A stretch of 64,000 bases of DNA from Anaeramoeba flamelloides (lineage: Eukaryota; Metamonada; Anaeramoebidae), in NCBI GenBank assembly GCA_027625915.1, contig JANTQA010000016.1, positions 811,001 through 875,000 on the forward strand. Direction: 5' to 3'. Made by a program: the position numbers and the translations under genes. Positions 22,941 to 34,887 of the stretch are shown one piece after another (the stretch's first letter is position 1; each line of letters begins with the position of its first letter). The notes below the pieces were generated by a model. The model was not told where the DNA came from. It did not search any database and worked only from the letters and a program-made list of their open reading frames with translations.

Positions 22941-25900
22941 AAGTCATGCCTACGTTTTTCTCTCGTTAGGGTTAAAACTCTCTCAAAAGACGAAAAATAT
23001 TCTTCTCTTTTCTTTTCTTTCAGGTTTATTGTATTTCATTAATTTTTTTGTTTATCTTTTTATTTTTTTGAAAATTCCTAAATAAATTTTTTTTTTAGTG
23101 CCTTCTTTAATTGGCATTTAAGTACATTTTTTTTTTTTTTATTCCAAATTTCTTCAATTCAACTTTTAAAAGTTTTGCTTTATGAAATTATTTTCTTGTG
23201 ATGAGGAAAAAAGACACTTTACAAAGCACAACTGGCTTCTACCACTTTCTTTTGTTTTTCACAAACAAATCTATTCTCAGTTTTTTTTAAGTAAAAAAAT
23301 CACTGTGATTTTTGATCGATTCAAAACATCAAAATTTTATATTTTTTAATGGGCAAACAGAAGGAAACGAATCATTGAGTTTTTTTTTTAATTTTAGTTG
23401 GTACAAACCTTAAGATTTGCCAAATTATCAATTCACCAAAGTTTGTGAAATGGTTTTTTCCATCCACTTTTGAAGAACAAAATAATACCAAGGATTGACA
23501 TTGATTCCAAAGTATGGACTAATTTCGAAAATAGTCTTTTGTTTCAGTGCTGTTTTTCCAAAATCTGATTATTTGTAAAAAAGAATTGATCTGTGAGTGT
23601 TTGGAATTTTAGAAGGAAGAGATTTCCTCTCATTTTCTTCAACAGTATTTCTTTTCTTAAGGGTATATTTAATTTTGTAAATAATCACTAAATGGTCAAA
23701 CAACAAGACAATTTAAATATGTTGTCTTGATTTAGTTGATTAGGTTTGGTTTTAAGGATATTTATAAATTTAATATTTTTTTTTTTGTGTTAACTGCTGA
23801 TAAATTCATATATTTTTACTGAAAATTTTTCTTCATTTTCCATTTGTGAAATTTTTTGGCGTTTGATTTGTCATAAAGTATATTCTTGATTTAAATTTAA
23901 TGAAACTTATCAATTTAGTCACCTTCAGGATATTTGTTGTAAAGAATAGCTTTTGAAAGTATAGTTTATTTGGTTTTGATCAAATCGGAATTGAATTAAA
24001 AAGTGTTTGAAAATTTTTAGAATTTATCAAGATAAACTTTTTTAAAATATTATTCTTTCTTTTCAAATATCACAAAGAGTTTATTTAAAATAAGATTGCT
24101 TGAACAGATCAGACTTATACAAAAACATTTCGAAATTTTAAAATATGATATTTTTTATGAAGTACAGTGATGTAAATAACCTATGTTTTTTATTTTAACC
24201 CATTACTAAAATTTAACTCATGCAAAAAATATTGGCTGACTGTAGAAAGAAAAGAAACAAAAAAATGAGACGAAAACAGTATATAAAGTAGAAATAGGGT
24301 TCTTTAAATAAAAGTTAAAAAAGAATTATGAAGATATGTGAAGATTAAAATATTATTGTTTGACAAAAAAATGAGAAAAATTTCCTTTTTTGTATTTTTA
24401 TAAAAAAAGCATTTCATAGAAGAAATTTTGAAAATATGACAAAATTTTTGAAACAAAAGCAATTAATATTATTGAGCCATTTCAATTAATCAAAGATCTA
24501 ACCTCTAAAGTTAATTTGGTTCTGAACCAAGAATATATGTGGGTCTTCCTATCTTCAAATACCCAAGTTTGAAAAAAAAAAAAACTCGAGTTAAATTTTT
24601 GTAATGGGTTAAAGGTTGTCAACAGGGTTTATTTACATCACCGTGCTTATGAATTTGATAAATCCCAAGTATCAAAAAATTATAATCTCGTCAGAAACCC
24701 AAAAAAGAAAAATTTTCTGGATAGATTTACTTTTTTTAATATTTTTTCGAAAAAGAACACATCTATATTCATTTAATGTTTTACCTTACAAAAAAATTTT
24801 ACCCTTTTTAATTACATTTACCTCATTATTAAATAATATAAGTTTTGGTTACCAGGAATATTACAAAAAAGATTTTTTTTCTTTTTCGAGATAATACTTT
24901 AGTTTTGGCCACAAAAATTGATTTATTTAACCTATTGAAAAATAATTGTATTCTTTTTCAGAATGATAATTATAAATATTAAACTTTTAAAGTAATTTTA
25001 CAACTTTTACCATGAAATTTTGTTTTTATTGAAAGATGAAATTTAATTTTTCAAAATATAATTTTATTGAAGATATTTTGGAATTAAGCAATTACATCCC
25101 CAGAATTTAAAATTAGTTTATATATTCTAATAAGGGTTAAATTGTTCAAAAAATTCTCCTGTATTATTCCAAATAATTTGTTAAAACAAATTTTATAGTC
25201 TCAAATTCTTCTAATATTTTTAGCAACTTTGAAAATGAGAAAATTACCATTTTAAAACTTCAAAGAATAAAAATACTTTACTTACCGAACTGAATTTCAT
25301 TGAGAATTTTTCGTTGAAATTGTATCAAATTTAGAATTATTTAATAAAATTTACCTCTATTAATTTTATTTGATGAAATTTGTATTGTAATAATGATTAT
25401 TAAAAATAATATCCAAATAAAAAAAAATATTTTTTTTTTTAAAATTTGCCCTTACAACATAAAAATCACAATCTCTTATATCACTTTGCATCATTTACTT
25501 TTTCGTTAAATAAAATAACTAGTTGTTTTTTTTTTTGTTTTATCTGAAAAATAGGCGAAAAATTTGAATTTCAATAAATAAACTTAAATTAATTATTTTT
25601 TTTTTTGATGGCATTAACATAAACAATTTCAGAAACGAATCACTGATTTTCAAAAAAAAATAATATTTTTTAGGATCTAAACAAAATTTTATAATTTCTG
25701 TTTAAGTTATCATATTAGTAAATTAATGATACTAAATTAATTTAAATATTAAAAATTATTTAATTCTTTAATTTTGTCGGTATTTAAAAATAAATCTATT
25801 AAAATCTTGACCAAAAATAAATTCAAATTTAAGTGAATAGTATTTTTTCAAAAATTAAAATATAATGTTATCTAAAAAAAAAAACAAATCATGAGGAAAT

Positions 25901-26104
25901 ATATTATATATATTTAAAATGCCACTATTTTCACCAAAATGAAACAAAAATCCAACATTTATTTCCTTTTTTATGTCAATGATTATTAACTAATTCTTGG
26001 AATAAAAAAAAAAAAAAAACGCAAATTATATTTCAAAAACTGTCACTCTACTGAAATAATAATATTTTAAAACTTTATATTCTTTAATATTCAAATAACA
26101 AATA

Positions 26105-26299
26105 CAGTCAGTTCCAATTTTAAGACACCAACTTTCAAGGAAATTTAAGGCATAAAAAATTCTCAAATTAAGGCACGGAATTCAGATTCTAGCAAAATAA
26201 ATTGTAAAAAAAAATATTACAATTTTTGTGCTTTAATTTGAGATTTTTTTGTGCCTTAAATTTCCTTGAAAGTTTGTGTCTTAAAAGTGGAACTTACTG
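26105..26299. mobile_element. Tc1/mariner-type MITE, copy 3 (best preserved)
   Basis: A 195-bp element flanked by TA (26103-26104 and 26300-26301). Ends are CAGTCAGTTCCAATTTTAAG and, inverted, CAGTAAGTTCCACTTTTAAG. The pairing continues inward through ACACCAACTTTCAAGGAAAT / ACACAAACTTTCAAGGAAAT and the next block, so almost the whole element forms one hairpin. No coding sequence. Confidence 0.9.
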
Positions 26300-26842
26300 T
26301 AATTATTAAATATTATTAATAATTAGAATTAAAATTATTAAAAATATCAAAGAGTCTGATGTGTTATAGTATTAAAAACAATAAAAACAAAATTCCACAA
26401 AAAATACATCTTAATTTTTGAAATAAGAATAAAAGTTTTTTTTCATTGAACTTTTGATAAAAAAACTTTAAAAGAAAGATATCATTAATGTTAAATTCTC
26501 GATTTAAAAGGAAATCATATTCTAACATTTCTTTAATGTTTATATTTTTTTTTAAACACTTTTTTCTTTACTTGACTTTTAAAAAAAAAAAAAAAAGTAA
26601 AAAGTAAAATAAAATCAAAAATTTGACAAAGGATCAAAAAAAGAAAACATAAAATTAAAATAAAAGAAAAGATAAACAAAAATTTCAATATAAAAATCCA
26701 AATAAAAAATGATTTTTTTTACAACTTGAAAATTTATTTTGATAAGAATCGACTAAAACCCAAAAAAATAACTTTTAATAGCATTATAAAGTGTATCAAC
26801 AATTTTTAAAAAAAATACTTTTTACTCTTGGGAGCTTATATA

Positions 26843-27044
26843 CAGGTAGTTCCACATTTAAGACAAAAACTTTCAACTAAAATTAAGGCTCAAAAAAAAT
26901 CTCAAATAAAGGAACAAAATTCACATTTGAGTAAAATAATTTGTATAAATATCAAAAAATTCCAAAAAAATGTACATTAATTTGAGATTTTTAATACACC
27001 TTAAATTCTATTGAAAGTTTTGGTATTAAATAGGGAACTGACTG
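26843..27044. mobile_element. Tc1/mariner-type MITE, copy 4
   Basis: A 202-bp relative flanked by TA (26841-26842 and 27045-27046). Ends are CAGGTAGTTCCACATTTAAG and, inverted, CAGTCAGTTCCCTATTTAAT. It is more diverged than copy 3, which lies only about 540 bp away, so the two are separate insertions. Confidence 0.85.
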
Positions 27045-27720
27045 TATTATTTTTTAAATATTTTCAAATACAGTTTGGTTTATATCTTTAGATTTGGAAA
27101 AGTAAACCCCATTACAAAAATTTGGAAACATCTAAAATACAGAATAGGAAAATAAAATCTCAATTTATTTTATTATTTCAACATAATCTTAAACCATATT
27201 TAAGATACCAAGTATTTATATTTTTATAAGTAATCGTTTTTATCTAAAAAAAAGAAATAAAGAATATAAAAAGAAAAAATAAAGTTTGTACGAAAGTGAC
27301 GAAACGAGTGTAAAAAATATATTGGGAAATTTGTTGAAATTTCACCAACAATTGTTGATCGATGGAATGATCAGATACCGCGGACCAATTGTATCTGACC
27401 TTTCAATTTAAAAAAAAAACAACAATAACCTTCTATCAACTATCGAAAGAATTCAAGTTCTAACGAAACAAAATAAGTAACTGAAAAAAAGGAAATGAAA
27501 ACAAAACAAAAAATACAAAAAATGAAATATTTTGTAAAATCAAAATTATTGTCAAATTCAATGTAAGGTACCATATTGTTGTCCTTTCAACATTCTTAAA
27601 AAATGTCCAAATTTTTGGAATGTAGTTTAATTAAAAAAAAAATCATTTAAAATTGTTCATTTTTCATTTATCATTATTTTTTTTACAAAATCAAACATTT
27701 TATTATTCAATAATATTTAT

Positions 27721-28945
27721 ACTAAACCCCAATTCAAAATTTTTAACACTTCAAAATTTATTTTTAGAAAAAAAAAACTTATTTAATCAATTCAAGAAGA
27801 AATACCAACTTACAATAATGTACAAAATGAAATTTCTAGAATTATTTATAAATTACAATATTAATAAAACAAAAAATAAATAATTATCAAAACTATTAAA
27901 TTATTGGTCTGTTAAAAATTTACCAGAAAAAAACTAAAAAATGATTTGGTTTATTGTTAAGGGTTAGATGAAATATCATCTAATCTGTTAAAGAGAGAAT
28001 TTTGAAGTGACTAATTTTGAGACTTCCAATTAAAAGAGCATCTAATAGATACAGTCATCAGAAGTATTTGAACCTTAATTTAGTTTTCTAAAATAAAAAA
28101 GAGTAAAAATGAAGAAGTTGTAAAAAATGATAGAAAGAAAAGAATGAAGAGTGGAAAAAATAAAGAGGTTTAAAATAATTGTTGTGAGAGACCTGAAATT
28201 TTCTGGTTTAAATGAATTTGCTGATAGGTTTTATTTTGTCTTGAGCCCCTTTTTGCTAATTGTGTGTTGAGTCATGTTGGCCAAAAGATATTCTATGGTA
28301 ATGTGATAGATTTTTTTTGTGTAGATTTTTCTCAATAATTCATCTGTGACTGTTTTGACTATTATGCTATAGTCAAAACTTTTGATTTTTTTGATTTGTT
28401 TTTTCCAGTGTTTCCTAGTTCTCTCATATTTTTCACAGTCCGAAATAAAGTGGTCTATGTCATCAATTTTTTTGTTACAGCATGGCCATAATTTAGAATT
28501 TACTCCCTGATCCCATCAGTATATGTATCTATTCAACCCATTAAAAGAGGATTTGAGTTTGAATAATGTAGTTGATGATTTCCAGTTTAAGTAGGGCTAA
28601 AAAAATGAATTGGTTTTACTGTTTAAATTCTATTCGGATTATCAATCGATCAAATGTTTAAAAACCATTGACTAATTTTGTTTGAGTTCTTCTCTTTTGA
28701 ACAACTCAACTTTTACATAATACCAATCATTTTGAAAAAAATTTCTGATCTTTCGAAAAAAGAGTTTATTTAAATGGAAAAAAGGAAATGCAAATAAAAA
28801 ACTCAAAGAGGAAAAATGATTTTCCTATTTTGCAAAATTCAAAATTATTATCAATTTGAATATAACTCTATTATTGTGATTGTTTGAACCGTTTTAACTG
28901 AGTGGAAAATTTTGGATTTTGGTTTAGCTTTTTAAGAGACATTTG
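27721..28945. repeat. interspersed repeat of ~550 bp, copy B, split by a LINE
   Basis: The left part (27721-27933) matches 34888 onward (ACCCCAATTCAAAATTTTTA, then AAAAACTTATTTAATCAATT). The right part (28619-28945) matches 35125-35425 (AATCGATCAAATG, GAGTTCTTCT, CTATTATTGTGATTGTTTG). The 643 bp between them are the LINE fragment, so the repeat is older than that insertion. Confidence 0.7.
27954..28596 (-). mobile_element. 5'-truncated LINE fragment with target-site duplication
   Basis: The minus strand carries an intact 76-codon frame ending in TAA near 28228. It includes KLWPCCNKKIDDIDHFISDC, then EKYERTRKHWKKQIKKIKSF. The Cys-Cys ... His-x4-Cys arrangement marks the C-terminus of a non-LTR retrotransposon ORF2 and differs in spacing from the other LINE tails in this window. 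Flanking copies CTAAAAAATGATTTGGTTTA (27934-27953) and a near-identical one (28597-28618) look like a target-site duplication of about 20 bp. It lacks any reverse-transcriptase core. Confidence 0.75.
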
Positions 28946-29157
28946 AAACAGATCAAACTAATACCATTTCCCCTCAATTACAGCCTACTTTAGTTCTGGA
29001 CTGATCTATTCTGATGCACATGCCTTAAAAAAAAAACAATTCTGAACAAAAAATTATTTTGGTACTAAAACATTACAAATTAGGATAATTAAATAAAAAC
29101 AAGAAAAAGGTTTATTGTAAAAGAATAAAGTCAAGAGTAAAGGTAATTTATTAATTA

Positions 29158-29949
29158 TTAATTATTTACAGGCTGTTGTGTAACACTTTGGTTTATGCTA
29201 CCACCTGTAGCTGTTGAAAATTGGCCTTGAATTACAACACGCCTTTTTTGTTTATTAATTCTTGGTTTAAATTTTCGAATTTTCCTCACCCTTGCAAAGC
29301 CATTTGAATTCCCTGTTACTTTTTTGCCTTTGGACGATCCAAAAGAAGGCTTGATTCCAAATTTAATCATCATTTCTTCCATTCCTTCTTGTGAAATTTC
29401 CTTTTCTTTTTTATTATTGTTCCTTCTTTCCGAATGGTGTCTTTCTGAGCGGCGCCTTTGGGAGTGGTTCTTTTCTGAGTGGCGACTTTCTGAGTGGCGG
29501 CTTTTGGAATTTGATTTTGAGCTTGAAGATGCGTGTTCATTTTTTAAATGATTATGGGACTTTTCGGATCGTGATTTCGATCGGGATTCAGATCGTGGCT
29601 TTGATCTGGAATCAGATCGAGAATTAGAACGAGAAGAAGTCGAATGTGAAGATCGTGAAGAATTGGAAGAATGAGAAGAAGATCTTGATGAACGAGAAGA
29701 ATGAGAAGAGGAACTATGCTTTTTATTGTCTTTTTCGGAATCTTTTTTAGTTCGATCACGTCTGCTACTGGAACTTGAGTATTTTGTTTCGCTTGAGTGG
29801 TTATCTCTTTTTTTGTCTCTTGATTTTTCTCTTGACTTTTCTTGATGATCATATGGTGCTCTTTTATTACGTGTTCTTGATTCCTTGTAACTATGTTTTG
29901 ATTCGTTGTGTTCTTCATGACCACGCTTTCTTCTAGGTTTTGAACTCAT
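29158..29949 (-). CDS. SNRNP27: U4/U6.U5 tri-snRNP 27 kDa protein homologue
   Basis: SNRNP27 is an SR-rich component of the spliceosomal tri-snRNP and pre-B complexes, with a role in 5' splice-site choice. This single-exon frame of 263 residues starts at an ATG (29949). It has an Arg/Ser/Lys/His-rich domain over about residues 1-185 with many SR, SH and RS pairs. A compact C-terminal block at about 190-235 reads EEMMIKFGIKPSFGSSKGKK and then VTGNSNGFARVRKIRKFKPR. In human SNRNP27 the equivalent block is EEMM followed by GF-FDSTKGKKVEGNVNAYA. The KGKKV-GN-N core and the following RK-rich segment agree. The extreme end differs: human finishes with a FNRPLDF motif, while this protein has KQKRRVVIQGQFS and a Ser/Gln/Asn tail. 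The length is greater than human because of the longer SR-like region. Confidence 0.85.
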   Translation of the reverse strand: MSSKPRRKRGHEEHNESKHSYKESRTRNKRAPYDHQEKSREKSRDKKRDNHSSETKYSSSSSRRDRTKKDSEKDNKKHSSSSHSSRSSRSSSHSSNSSRSSHSTSSRSNSRSDSRSKPRSESRSKSRSEKSHNHLKNEHASSSSKSNSKSRHSESRHSEKNHSQRRRSERHHSERRNNNKKEKEISQEGMEEMMIKFGIKPSFGSSKGKKVTGNSNGFARVRKIRKFKPRINKQKRRVVIQGQFSTATGGSINQSVTQQPVNN

Positions 29950-32117
29950 TAAAAATTTGGATTATTTTATGGAGGAGAAAAGTATAAAAAATGTAATTTA
30001 ACAAGTAATGGTTCAAGACTATTTTGAAGAATTAAATTTTTTGACATCCAATAACAGTTATGGCAAATCATTGTTACTTTTTTATTCCAATTTCTTAGTT
30101 TTTTTTAAACCGAAGAATTTCATCTGAGTACCAAGAATAATATTGGCAATGAACAATTGTTGGAGTTATTTTTTCATAAAATCAATCTTTCCAAGTTAAA
30201 TTTATTGAACCTTTCCTCCAATAGATTCCAATTATTTCTTATTATTGTTAATTATAAACTTTAAACTAATTATTTTTATAAAAGTAGATTCAGTGATACT
30301 TGGATGAGAATCCTATATTCTCAAAAAGAAGAATAAGATTCTATTAGAAAATTTGTTTGTAATTCAACCACACACACTTTTAGGTTTGACAAAATGAGGA
30401 ATTTCTCTTGGTGAAAAGTAACCAAGAATTAAATGAAATTAAACTTTCGAACAATCTCGTTTTTTAAGGCATTATCGTCAATAACGATTTGTCTAAAATT
30501 AAAGTGTGTTGTTGTTAAGAATAAACTATCTGTGTTGTGCATTGTTCACATAGCCCTAAAAAATCTATTCTAAATATTACCAAACAATAAATTATCTAAT
30601 TTTTTACTAATTATTTGAATTTAAAATTTTAAGTTTTTGAAATTTTTTTTTTAATTTCCTTTTTCCAAATCTGAAAAGAGCAACACAAAACAATCTGATC
30701 TAGGTCTTTAATAATTCATATTTTGGACTTCTAAAAATAAATATTTTTTTAATTTCAATGATAAAGTCAATAATCTTCAAACATAACAAACCAAATAATG
30801 ATTAGTTTTGTTTCCTTTTGATTAAGCAATTGTAATTATTAATATTAACTTTGTTTCAGTCAAAGGAGCCCAACATTTTTTTTCAAATATCAATTATTGT
30901 ATATTATTGACCATTTGAAGAACAAATTAAGTAATAAGCAGAATAATACAAGTTAAAGAATTGTTTCTATCCATCTGAAAAGTTACTGAGAAATAAATTT
31001 ATTTTCTTAAAAATTTCAAAACTCAAATTCTTCGGGGACATTGAGAAAAACAAGAATGTTAGTTTTGATCTCCTACTGATATTTGAATAATAAATAGAAA
31101 ACAATTTTCACTTTATTTTCTATACTTTTTTTTTTAGAAATCAAGTCCTCAAACAAAGTGGGTTGGTATTTGTGGTCTCTATTTGAAAAAGGAAATGAAA
31201 ATGAAGTAAAAAATTTTCGCATGTATTAATCAAATATCAGGATCAAAGATTGAATAAAATTGCAATAGAAATCAATATGAATTCTCAACAAACATTTCCA
31301 CAGTTTCAATAACCTTAGACTGACACCTTTTTACCAAGTTACTATTGATCTTGTAATAAAAAAAATTTTGCAAATGAATGAAGTTTTTAAAAAAAAAATC
31401 GAAAAAAAAAAACAAAAATGTGAAAAAATGGTTTTAATATTGAAAATTTCCAAAATAAAGTTTTAATTCTAATATCAATACAAACCCTTTAAACACATGT
31501 TTTTCACTCATTACAACTGGGCCACGTTGACTGAAAAATAGTTTATTTCCAATATTTCAGAGGTTAAGTCATATTCAAACTCCAAAGTTGCAGTATATCT
31601 TTCTTAAAATTGGCTTAAAATGAAAGTAGACATAAAATTTGATTTATTTTAAAAATTAAGTAATTCACAAAAGGTTTTTTATGACCAATTATTTCTAAAT
31701 TTATGGAGAAATGATGATTATTTTTTGAATATTTTTGAATTTTTGAGTACACAAGTCAAGATTTTAATTGATGATGATCAAAAAATATTACTATTTGACT
31801 AATCAGGATTTTTTTCAAGCCATTTAAACAATGTAGCACTAATGTGATTTAAACCCAATTACAACACACTTTAATCTTAGACTTCTCCTTGGTAGACGAA
31901 TCCCTTAAGGGACTAGTAACTCTTATTTTATTCCTCAAAGGTATTTTTTCTCTCTCTATTTCGACTTTAACATTATTCTCTGATTTTCGTTTAATCATTC
32001 CAAGACATAACTTGATTGATAAAAAAAATCGTTTATTTCTTCATTGCTGATGTTATTTTATTAAAACAAAAACTAAAAAATAATCAAAATCAAATAATTT
32101 TGATGAACTTGTATTAT
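29950..32117. other. intergenic, nothing clear
   Basis: No exon or recognised element stands out. A degraded TTTGAATAATAAAT phrase near 31083 belongs to the repeat seen at 7528. Upstream sequence of SNRNP27 (above 29949) shows no clear TATA box. Confidence 0.55.
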
Positions 32118-33476
32118 TTATTTTTCTAATTGAATTTTTCTAATTTTTTCTTCAAATTCTATATGTCTATAGGAAGTAGATTCTCCCCCGTCTAAAGCAA
32201 AATTGTCAAGAGGATAATTATATCCTTCGAATATTAATTGACTTTGATTTTCAGATGGAAAGGACATAAACAGTTCATAAGGATTAAGAATTGGGATATC
32301 ATTTAATAGCGAACCACCCCAATCTATTGACAATCTTGGGCATGCGATTTGTACCCAAGCATCGATTTTTGGGAATAGTTTCAATTTTTCCGTATCGACT
32401 TCGTCCATTAATAAAGTTATTTGTTTCTTGTTAACAGACTTGATTCTTTTCACAACACGATCAAGCAAAGAAGCGCAGCCCTGCCTGCCTAATGTGCCCA
32501 TTATGATCCCGATTTTCTTGGCCTTTCTTGTTTTTAAAATTTCCTTTCTTCTTGACAGCACCAGGGACTTGTTATCATATTTTTCGCTCGTAAGCTTCTT
32601 GGTGTATGGGTTGTATCGATACCAGCTGATTCTTGGATCAGAATTGACAATCATTAAAGCTTCAATATGGAACCGACCGTCTGCGAGGAACAGAACGTCA
32701 GTTTCTCCATTGATCTCAAGCTCCGGGGCTGTGCAGCCAAGAACTTCACCCGGTGAAAGGGGTGGTGTATGAATTATTTTGATCCTTTCCCAATTGTGCT
32801 TTGCTTTCAAATTTTGCGATGCAACTTGGATGCTGGTTGTAAACTGGATCGTCGAAAAGAGATACAAATCCTTTTTAGGATCCATATTTGCAAGGATCAT
32901 ATCGACAAAGTGCTGCACGTCCATCCTAATTGACACCAAAATGTACAACATCTTCACTTTACAAATGTCGATTGGGATCAAACAAGAGTGTGCGTAATGA
33001 ACCAAAAGATCGATGCCCAGTTGCGAGCATGTTTCGTCATCAACACAACACGATCCATACGATACCTCACCCAAAATGATACATTCAACACCTCCAAAGA
33101 GAGTCAAGATCGAGGAAATGGCCGTGGAGTGTGCCAACAAGCCCTCAGGAAGTTGTAAACCTACCCTCTTTGCTTTAATTTGTTGGATCATATGAAGCGT
33201 TTTTGCAATTTCAAAATCATAATTGCTTGGTAATTTTGTTTTTATGACTTTATTTAATTGCTCATTTTCCAAAAGTCTTTTTGGTATTCCTAAATTGCTA
33301 TATCGGAATTTTCTTTTTGTTTGTAATTGCTTTTTTATTTCTTGAATTGATTTTTCGTTTTCGTTTTCGTTTTCTTTTTCTTTTTCTTTTTCTTTTTCAT
33401 TAATTTTGTTTCCTTCTTGGTTTTGTTTTCTCTTTTTTCTACCTTTAAATTTTTTTGGTCTTTCTGTGTAAGTCAT
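32118..33476 (-). CDS. DPH1: diphthamide biosynthesis protein 1 (3-amino-3-carboxypropyl transferase subunit)
   Basis: DPH1, with DPH2, forms the non-canonical radical-SAM enzyme that moves the aminocarboxypropyl group of S-adenosylmethionine to a histidine of elongation factor 2, the first step of diphthamide synthesis in the cytosol. The frame is open to 33581, but the first ATG is at 33476, giving 452 residues close to the usual family length. After a Lys-rich start with KEKEKEKEKENENENE (about residues 27-42) the catalytic core follows. All three iron-sulphur cysteines are present: YGSCCVDD (about Cys143), EVLGCTAPE (about Cys248) and IACPRLSIDWG (about Cys379). Other family text includes VGLQLPEGLL, HSCLIPID, LADGRFHIEALMI, YRYNPY and GTLGRQG. 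It is intronless. G+C is higher than in the flanks, as expected for conserved coding sequence. Confidence 0.96.
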   Translation of the reverse strand: MTYTERPKKFKGRKKRKQNQEGNKINEKEKEKEKENENENEKSIQEIKKQLQTKRKFRYSNLGIPKRLLENEQLNKVIKTKLPSNYDFEIAKTLHMIQQIKAKRVGLQLPEGLLAHSTAISSILTLFGGVECIILGEVSYGSCCVDDETCSQLGIDLLVHYAHSCLIPIDICKVKMLYILVSIRMDVQHFVDMILANMDPKKDLYLFSTIQFTTSIQVASQNLKAKHNWERIKIIHTPPLSPGEVLGCTAPELEINGETDVLFLADGRFHIEALMIVNSDPRISWYRYNPYTKKLTSEKYDNKSLVLSRRKEILKTRKAKKIGIIMGTLGRQGCASLLDRVVKRIKSVNKKQITLLMDEVDTEKLKLFPKIDAWVQIACPRLSIDWGGSLLNDIPILNPYELFMSFPSENQSQLIFEGYNYPLDNFALDGGESTSYRHIEFEEKIRKIQLEK

Positions 33477-34671
33477 CTTTGAAATAAAAGAGAATGAATT
33501 TTTTGAAATTAACCTAAAAGTGTTGTTGGATGATAAAAAAAATGATTTTATGAAGGGTAATCTCACTTCAAAAAATCTCAAGACATTTAGAAAGAGTTGA
33601 GCCTGTACAAACGATCATAATACATGAAGTTTTTTCCAAAACAAATTAAGGTGCATGTAAGGTTTGGTTTTTTTTTTTCTTTCAAGGGTAATAGAGTAAT
33701 TATTTACACAAGGGTACAATTAGGATAAAAAAAATCATATATCAATTTAACGGGAAGATGATTTTTTATTTGTAAAGGAGTTCATTTTTCATAATGAAAT
33801 TTTTAATCAAAAGCTCTGATCCTTTTTTGTTTAATTTTTTGATCCAAATATAAAAAAGTAAAATTTGCCAAAAAAATTTATTTTTTATATAATCTGGCTG
33901 TTATGAATTAATAAGAATTTGTAGGAAAAAATAATGTTGAAAATTTATCTTATTTGAAAAATACTTTTAGAAAAACAAAGCAAATATTGAATCCTTATCG
34001 ATCTAAAATATTTGATTCTCTATTTTATTCACAAATAATTTATGTAATTCATTGAAATTTAAAAGTTGAGGTAATATTCTTTTTCAAATACTAAGAATAT
34101 AAACAATGAATTGTTATTATTAAAATTAGTGTTTCAATAATATCTATTATTTTTTGTATTATTGGTTTTTTAAATGGAATTTATTTCATTTTTTTAAAAA
34201 TATTTATTAAATTAAGAAATTATAATTGTTAAATTCTTTTGATCTTTTTAATCTTTGGGCTAAAGATAACCCACTGAACGAATTACGATTGGATTTATAA
34301 TTATTAATTTAAAATAATCAAATTAAAGATTATTTCTTTCAGATAAAAGTTTTAATTTTCCAGGTTTTAAAAACATATTTTGGGAAAAATCGATATTTTT
34401 AGGGATTGATTGGTTTTTCACTTATGTTTTTTTGTTATAACGATTAAATTGATTTATAATGTTTGTTAAATCAAAAATTTATATTTTTTTGCTCTTATTG
34501 TTAGAAAAATTTAGGTAATATTGAAATAATAAGAACAAAAAATTTAAAATAGTAAAAAATATTTATAAATTTGGGCACCGAGCGTTCCATTCTAATGTTC
34601 ACTAAATACAAAATATTAATCCCCGTTTGTGGAATTTTGATCTGTGATTGAGAATCTTTCTATTGGTTTTT

Positions 34672-34692
34672 CCCCCCCCCCCCCCCCCCCCC
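34672..34692 (+). repeat. 21-bp poly-C tract
   Basis: Twenty-one consecutive C residues followed by ACCC, in a region with very low G+C. Only one other, shorter C run exists in the window (near 4118). It is not part of a telomere-like array. Confidence 0.95.
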
Positions 34693-34887
34693 ACCCTTGT
34701 GTATTCTAGAGACGTATCATCAAGTACAGTAAAATGCTTATGTTTTCTTTTATTTTATAAATTAACTGAAAAATAAATAAAAAACTAACAGATTTTTTCC
34801 AGAATTATTTCAAACCCTGGAAAACCTAAATATAATGGTTAGTTTTTAATTTATTCATGTAAATGTTATTATATATATATATATATA

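Larger units (their letters stand above)
22941..29157. other. repeat-rich intergenic stretch
   Basis: Two MITE copies (26105-26299 and 26843-27044), an old repeat split by a LINE insertion (27721-28945) and a small GC-richer hairpin at about 27371-27400 (AGATAC and GTATCT arms around CCGCGGACC). Open frames here, such as one at 24616-24894, lack an ATG, splice context or family resemblance. Confidence 0.55.

Noticed and set aside
24616-24894. Plus-strand frame of 92 codons
   Set aside because: No ATG start, random-looking composition, no splice context.
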